From: CF-46 sp042408445
GTDB lineage: Bacteria > Chloroflexota > Limnocylindria > Limnocylindrales > CSP1-4
Assembly: GCA_042408445.1 (NCBI GenBank)
Contig: JBHORC010000024.1
Location: forward strand, 62,001-126,000
Length of the DNA: 64,000 bases
Reading direction: 5' to 3'
Positions within the stretch are counted from its first letter, which is position 1, and each line of letters begins with the position of its first letter. Positions 60,428 through 64,000 of the stretch are shown in pieces. The position numbers and the translations under genes were made by a program. The notes beneath the pieces were generated by a model. It searched no databases, was not told the origin of the DNA, and worked only from the letters and a program-made list of their open reading frames with translations.

Positions 60428-61384
60428 TCAGCGCAGTGGCAGCACCGTGACGCCGGACAGGAGCTCAGCGACGTCGGGCGGATGGACCCGGCATTCGAGA
60501 TGTTCGAGTCTGGCGGCGGCCATCGCGGTGCCGAGGACGAGGGCGTCGATCGCATCACGACCGTCGTCGAGTCCGATGGCGATCCCGGCGGTGACGGCGT
60601 CGCCGGCGCCGACCGGATTGACGAGGCGCCGGCCGCGCGGCGGGACCACCCGCCAACCGTCCGGCCCGATCCAGGCACGAAGCCCCTCGGCGCCCTCGGT
60701 CACCGCCACGACCGCCGGCGTGGCGAAGCCCGGCGGTCGCTCGGCCTCGTCGCGTGACGGCCCGCGAGGGGCAGCGGCGTCGCCGGCGGTCGCCACCAGG
60801 CGACGGACGCTCCGAGCCTCGTCTGCGTTGACCTTCACGATGTCGGGACCGGCCGCGAGCGCTTCGTCGAGCCAGCTGGCGCTTGCGTCCACGATCACGC
60901 GCGCACTTCGGGCGTGAGCGGCCCGAATCAGCTCCTCGAGGACGCCGGACGTTCCGCCGGGCAGACTTCCGGCGAGAACGAGGAGGTCGTCCGCCGCGAT
61001 CGCCTCGGTCGTCCGGGCGACGAGCGCGTCGATCGCAGCCCGTCCAGGATCCGGCGCGCTGCCGTTGATGACGGTCGCGGCGCCGGTTTCCTCGACCACC
61101 GTGAGGTCCGTCCGGGAGGGCACCGGCGACGGAACAATCTCGAGCGCCCTGGAATCGCCGCCGCCGAGGTCCGGGTCCTCGCGCAGCATCGACGCGAGGC
61201 GCTCGTCGGCGAGCGCGATGAGCCGGACGGCAAGGCCCATCTGGCCGACGAATCGGGCGACGTTGATGGACTTGCCGCCGACGGCATCGAGCGTCCGCAG
61301 GGCCCGGTGCACCTGTCCCGGCTCGATCCGTTCGACGAGGGTCGTGACCTCGCGGGCCGGGTGGAGCGCAGGAATGACGATCAT
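60428..61384 (-). CDS. PfkB-family sugar kinase (1-phosphofructokinase/tagatose kinase-like)
   Basis: 318 residues. The PfkB entry motif GGKSINVARFVGQMGL (GGKGxN type) and the catalytic NPVGAGDAVTAGIAIGL near residue 265 are complete; LAGSLPGGTSG is the phosphate-binding loop between. The subtype motifs match FruK/LacC-like kinases, which act on sugar phosphates, rather than ribokinase. It is the last gene of the sugar ABC operon, separated from the binding-protein gene by a 73-base gap with a hairpin. Likely phosphorylates the sugar imported by that transporter or its phosphate derivative. Confidence 0.85.
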   Translation of the reverse strand: MIVIPALHPAREVTTLVERIEPGQVHRALRTLDAVGGKSINVARFVGQMGLAVRLIALADERLASMLREDPDLGGGDSRALEIVPSPVPSRTDLTVVEETGAATVINGSAPDPGRAAIDALVARTTEAIAADDLLVLAGSLPGGTSGVLEELIRAAHARSARVIVDASASWLDEALAAGPDIVKVNADEARSVRRLVATAGDAAAPRGPSRDEAERPPGFATPAVVAVTEGAEGLRAWIGPDGWRVVPPRGRRLVNPVGAGDAVTAGIAIGLDDGRDAIDALVLGTAMAAARLEHLECRVHPPDVAELLSGVTVLPLR

Positions 61385-61408
61385 CGCAGGGGCCGGCCGG
61401 GAATCACT

Positions 61409-61437
61409 GCGGCCGGTCGGACGAGCCGGCCGGCCGC
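61409..61437 (-). other. Intercistronic hairpin between the binding-protein and kinase genes
   Basis: A 12-bp stem with one G-T pair and an ACGAG loop. No T run follows on the minus strand, so it probably stabilises the binding-protein mRNA 3' end or lowers kinase expression rather than terminating, as seen in many solute-binding-protein operons. Confidence 0.55.
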
Positions 61438-61457
61438 AGCAACCTCGAGGAGGAGCG

Positions 61458-62468
61458 CTATCCGAGGGGCTTCGTCGGGCAGCCGTTCAGGTCGGCCGGG
61501 TAGATCCACGGCTTCGTGTCCGCGCTGTCGGCGTTGTCCTTCGTGATCGCGAACAACCCGGTCGGGTTGTCGTGCTTCACGGTCTTCGTGTCGACCTTGT
61601 TCCGGATGGCATCGGCGACCATCTTCACCGAGTAGTAGCCCATGTTGAACGGCGCCTGGGCGATGAGCGCGTCGTACACGCCGTTCTTCAGGTCGGCGAT
61701 CTGGTTCGGCGCCGAGTCGAACGCGACGAGCTTGATCGCGCCGCCCTTGCCGGCTGCCTTGATGGCCGAGGCCGCGCCGTTGGCGGCGGTCTCGTGCGTC
61801 GCGTAGACGCCCGCCAGATCAGGATTCGCGGTGATCGCGGCGGACACCGCGTCTGCCGCCTTCGACTGGTCGGTGCCCGGATAGACGTACTCGAGGACCG
61901 TGCCACCGGCGGCCGTCATCGCGTCGCGGAAGCCATCGGCGCGTCCGCCGATGTCCGGCAGGCCCGGCTGCATGTGGAGGACCAGGTACTTGCCCTTGGC
62001 GCCGGTCAGCTTGACCATCGCCGCCGCCGCGGTCTTGCCGCCCTCGTAGTGGTTGGACTGGATGTTCTGGAGCTCGACCGGCTGGCTCATCGGCGCGTCG
62101 ATCGTGACGACCCACTGCTTCGCATCCATGAAGCCCTTGATGTCGTTGACGAGCGCGTCCGGATCGGTCGGTGAGATGACCCAGCCCTGCGGACTCGTCG
62201 CCTTCGCGGCGTCGATCAGCGGACGAGTCTCGTTGATGTCCCAGTTGTGGGAGCCGGTCCAGTTGAGGTCGACGTTGAATTCCTTTGCGGCAGCCTTCGC
62301 ACCGCACTCGACCCCGGTATAGAAGGTGATGCCGATCTGGCCGGCGATGAACGCCACCTTGACCTTGTCACCCGCGCCGCCGGTTGACGGGCTGGCGCTG
62401 CAGGCCGCGAGCAGCACGGCCGCCGAGGCCGCGATCGCGAAGGTACGTCTGACGGTTCCGGGATTCAC
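61458..62468 (-). CDS. Sugar ABC transporter substrate-binding lipoprotein (RbsB-like)
   Basis: 336 residues from GTG 62468, with GGAGGAGG 10 bases upstream. A lipoprotein signal ends in the lipobox LLAACS, so the protein is membrane-tethered outside. The type I periplasmic-binding fold is clear: KVKVAFIAGQIGITFYTGVE, GWVISPTDPDALVNDIKGFM, VVTIDAPMSQP, GRADGFRDAM, and VYATHETAANGAASAIKAAG. This is the ribose/galactose type, taking pentoses, hexoses or autoinducer-2. The substrate is not readable from motifs. It lies between permease and kinase genes in one minus-strand operon. Confidence 0.9.
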   Translation of the reverse strand: MNPGTVRRTFAIAASAAVLLAACSASPSTGGAGDKVKVAFIAGQIGITFYTGVECGAKAAAKEFNVDLNWTGSHNWDINETRPLIDAAKATSPQGWVISPTDPDALVNDIKGFMDAKQWVVTIDAPMSQPVELQNIQSNHYEGGKTAAAAMVKLTGAKGKYLVLHMQPGLPDIGGRADGFRDAMTAAGGTVLEYVYPGTDQSKAADAVSAAITANPDLAGVYATHETAANGAASAIKAAGKGGAIKLVAFDSAPNQIADLKNGVYDALIAQAPFNMGYYSVKMVADAIRNKVDTKTVKHDNPTGLFAITKDNADSADTKPWIYPADLNGCPTKPLG

Positions 62469-62537
62469 GGGTCCGATCCTCCTCCTTGCATCGGTGCTGG
62501 CCCTGGTCGACGACAGTCCTTCGTTCAGCTCGTCCTC

Positions 62538-63623
62538 CTACGTGGCGCGTTCACGACGGCGTTGGTCGAAGTAGACGGCGAGGATCAGGATCAGGCCCAC
62601 GATCACGAACTGGTAGAACGGCTGGACCTGCATGATCACGAGGCCGTTCTGGAGCATGACCGGGACGAGCGTCCCGAGGATCGAGCCACCGATCGAGGCA
62701 ATGCCACCGAACAGGCTGGTGCCGCCGAGGACGACGGCAGCGATCGCCTGGAGGTTGTCGGTCTGATGCCCGACGACGTTCGTGTTGGCGTTGCGGGCGA
62801 TGTCGACGACGGCCGCGATGCCCACGAGCACGCCCATCAGCACGAAGAGCTTGACGGTGTGGCGCTCGACAGGCACGCCGGAGCGGACGGCTGCCTCGCG
62901 GGACGATCCGATCGCGAGCGACCACAGGCCGAACCGCGTCCGCCTCAGGACGAAGGCCAGGACAGCGGCAGTCACCAGGGCGAGGACGAGTGGCGCCGGC
63001 AGGAACCCCAGGAGCTTGAGCCCGCCGAATCCCTCCTGGATCGCGTCGGGGATGAACGGAACGTTGGCGGCGCTCGTCAGCACGAGCGCAACCCCGTACG
63101 CGATGCCCGAGGTGGCGAGCGTCACGATGAACGACGACAGCCGCAGCCGCGTGACGATCAGCCCGTTGACGAGCCCGACGAGCGCCCCGACGGCGATCGC
63201 GGTGACGATCCCGAGGACGATCGCGAGGGCGAGGTTCGGGTATTCGCCCGCGGCGACCTGCTCAGGCGTGCCACCCACGGCGACCATCACCTTCGCGGCG
63301 AGCACGGACGACAGGATGAGGGAGTAGCCGATCGAGAGGTCGAGGTGGCCCGCACCGATCAGGAACGTCATCCCGACGGCGAGGAGCATCACCTGCGACG
63401 CGTTGAGCCCGATCGACAGCAGGTTGTCAACCTTCAGATACACCGGGCTGCCGTGCGCGATCGTGCTCGCGATCCCGAAGCCGACGGCGATGAAGATGAT
63501 GAAGAGCCCGATCCAGAAGGCGGTGCTCCCTCGAGCCGTCTGGACGAGGCCGCGCCGCGGCACCTCGTCCTCGGTCTGCCGGCCGGAGACGGCGGACTCG
63601 TCGATGACCGCTCCGTCGCTCAC
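62538..63623 (-). CDS. Sugar ABC transporter permease (RbsC-like)
   Basis: 361 residues with about nine to ten membrane helices: WIGLFIIFIAVGFGIASTIA, LAIVLGIVTAIAVGALVGLV, VLALVTAAVLAFVL and FYQFVIVGLILILAVYFDQ among them. The BPD_transp_2 marks GAGHLDLSIGYSLILSSVLA and AAVVLGGTSLFGGIASIGGS match ribose/branched-chain-type sugar permeases. The N-terminal about 30 residues are cytoplasmic. ATG 63623 overlaps the ATPase stop. Confidence 0.9.
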   Translation of the reverse strand: MSDGAVIDESAVSGRQTEDEVPRRGLVQTARGSTAFWIGLFIIFIAVGFGIASTIAHGSPVYLKVDNLLSIGLNASQVMLLAVGMTFLIGAGHLDLSIGYSLILSSVLAAKVMVAVGGTPEQVAAGEYPNLALAIVLGIVTAIAVGALVGLVNGLIVTRLRLSSFIVTLATSGIAYGVALVLTSAANVPFIPDAIQEGFGGLKLLGFLPAPLVLALVTAAVLAFVLRRTRFGLWSLAIGSSREAAVRSGVPVERHTVKLFVLMGVLVGIAAVVDIARNANTNVVGHQTDNLQAIAAVVLGGTSLFGGIASIGGSILGTLVPVMLQNGLVIMQVQPFYQFVIVGLILILAVYFDQRRRERAT

Positions 63624-64000
63624 GCCGTCACCGTCTCGCCGAGCATCAGCCCGATCACGTCGGACAGGCGGAGCGTCTTCGCCTCGCGAACGGCCACGAC
63701 CGAGCCGTGGCGCATGACCGCGATCCGGTGGGCAACGTCGAGCATCCGGGGGATGTCGTGGCTGATCACGAGGACGGCGAGGCCGCGCCTGGCGGCCGCG
63801 GTCACCGTCTCGTAGACGATCCCCGACTGTTTCGGTCCGAGGGCCGCGGTCGGCTCATCCATGAGGACGGCCGTCGTTGCCCAGGTGATGGCCCGGGCGA
63901 CGGCGAGCGCCTGCCGCTGCCCACCCGACAGGTTGCCGACCGGGATCGAGTAGTCGCGGAGGGAGATCCCGAGGTTGTTCATCGCCTCGCGCGTCTGGTC
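63620..64000 (-). CDS. Sugar ABC transporter ATP-binding protein, C-terminal part (runs off the window)
   Basis: At least 126 residues of the C-terminal half; the gene starts beyond base 64000. Visible motifs are the ABC signature LSGGQRQALAVARAI, Walker B AVLMDEPTAALG, and the H-loop VISHDIPRMLDVAHR. One ABC domain is shown here; RbsA-type ATPases usually have two but single-domain versions (about 260 residues) also occur, and this end reads like the shorter kind. It is coupled to the permease by a four-base overlap. Confidence 0.88.
   Translation of the reverse strand, partial: DQTREAMNNLGISLRDYSIPVGNLSGGQRQALAVARAITWATTAVLMDEPTAALGPKQSGIVYETVTAAARRGLAVLVISHDIPRMLDVAHRIAVMRHGSVVAVREAKTLRLSDVIGLMLGETVTA

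Overview
The window is one contiguous 64 kb stretch of very GC-rich bacterial DNA (roughly 70 % GC by eye), densely packed with genes that often overlap by 4 bases (ATGA or GTGA). I see no rRNA, tRNA, CRISPR array or insertion sequence. Paired aerobic-type CO dehydrogenase operons, large NB-ARC/TPR regulators, a class-3 cyclase fused to an AAA-like ATPase, an FBP-aldolase-like protein and leaderless-looking starts all fit an uncultivated Chloroflexota lineage (Limnocylindria/Ellin6529-like). That assignment is inferred from gene style only.

Layout. 1-12.2 kb: the end of a class III aminotransferase, a form II (AYRGAGR) molybdenum hydroxylase operon in the order S-L-M, then accessory genes (molybdopterin-binding protein, MoxR/CoxD, VWA/CoxE, XdhC/CoxF) interrupted by an NB-ARC/TPR regulator. 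12.3-25.0 kb: a tightly coupled glycosylation cluster. It has three GT9 heptosyltransferase-like genes, two GT-B and two GT2 genes, and a D,D-heptose pathway (GmhA as the C-terminal half of a glycosyltransferase, GmhB, HldE). 25.0-28.8 kb: a MobA/MocA-like nucleotidyltransferase, a methyltransferase, an OsmC protein, an autoregulated-looking ArsR-SRPBCC regulator, a repeat-bearing gene-free stretch and a VOC protein. 29.1-34.6 kb: a second CO dehydrogenase, this one form I (AYRCSFR, the true CO-oxidising type), in the order M-S-L, followed by XdhC fused to a YHS metal-binding domain and then CoxG. 34.6-43.4 kb: a PAS histidine kinase, a metallo-hydrolase, then minus-strand genes (secreted protein, tandem GNAT, RsgA, ABC exporter). 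The exporter is preceded by what looks like a leader-peptide transcription attenuator. 43.4-60.4 kb: a lone CpaF-like ATPase, a cyclase-NB-ARC-TPR regulator, a ChlI-like AAA plus VWA pair, a class II aldolase, a Pro-Thr repeat surface protein, an APC permease, a kinase, a phosphoesterase and a dimethylglycine-dehydrogenase-like flavoprotein. 60.4-64 kb: a minus-strand ribose-type sugar ABC transporter with a PfkB sugar kinase.

How the genes work together. The two Mo-hydroxylase operons share maturation logic: MoCo cytidylylation, MoxR/VWA remodelling, XdhC-type cofactor handling and CoxG. Together they suggest an organism that gains energy from trace CO while living on organic carbon such as sugars, amino acids and methylated amines. 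The heptose cluster probably builds D,D-heptose-containing surface glycans, which is notable if the cell is a monoderm without LPS.

Most interesting points: the GT-GmhA fusion in a heptose pathway with no HldD; XdhC-YHS beside the copper-dependent CO dehydrogenase; an in-frame amber codon in the moxR/coxD gene; and the leader-peptide/terminator arrangement ahead of the ABC exporter.
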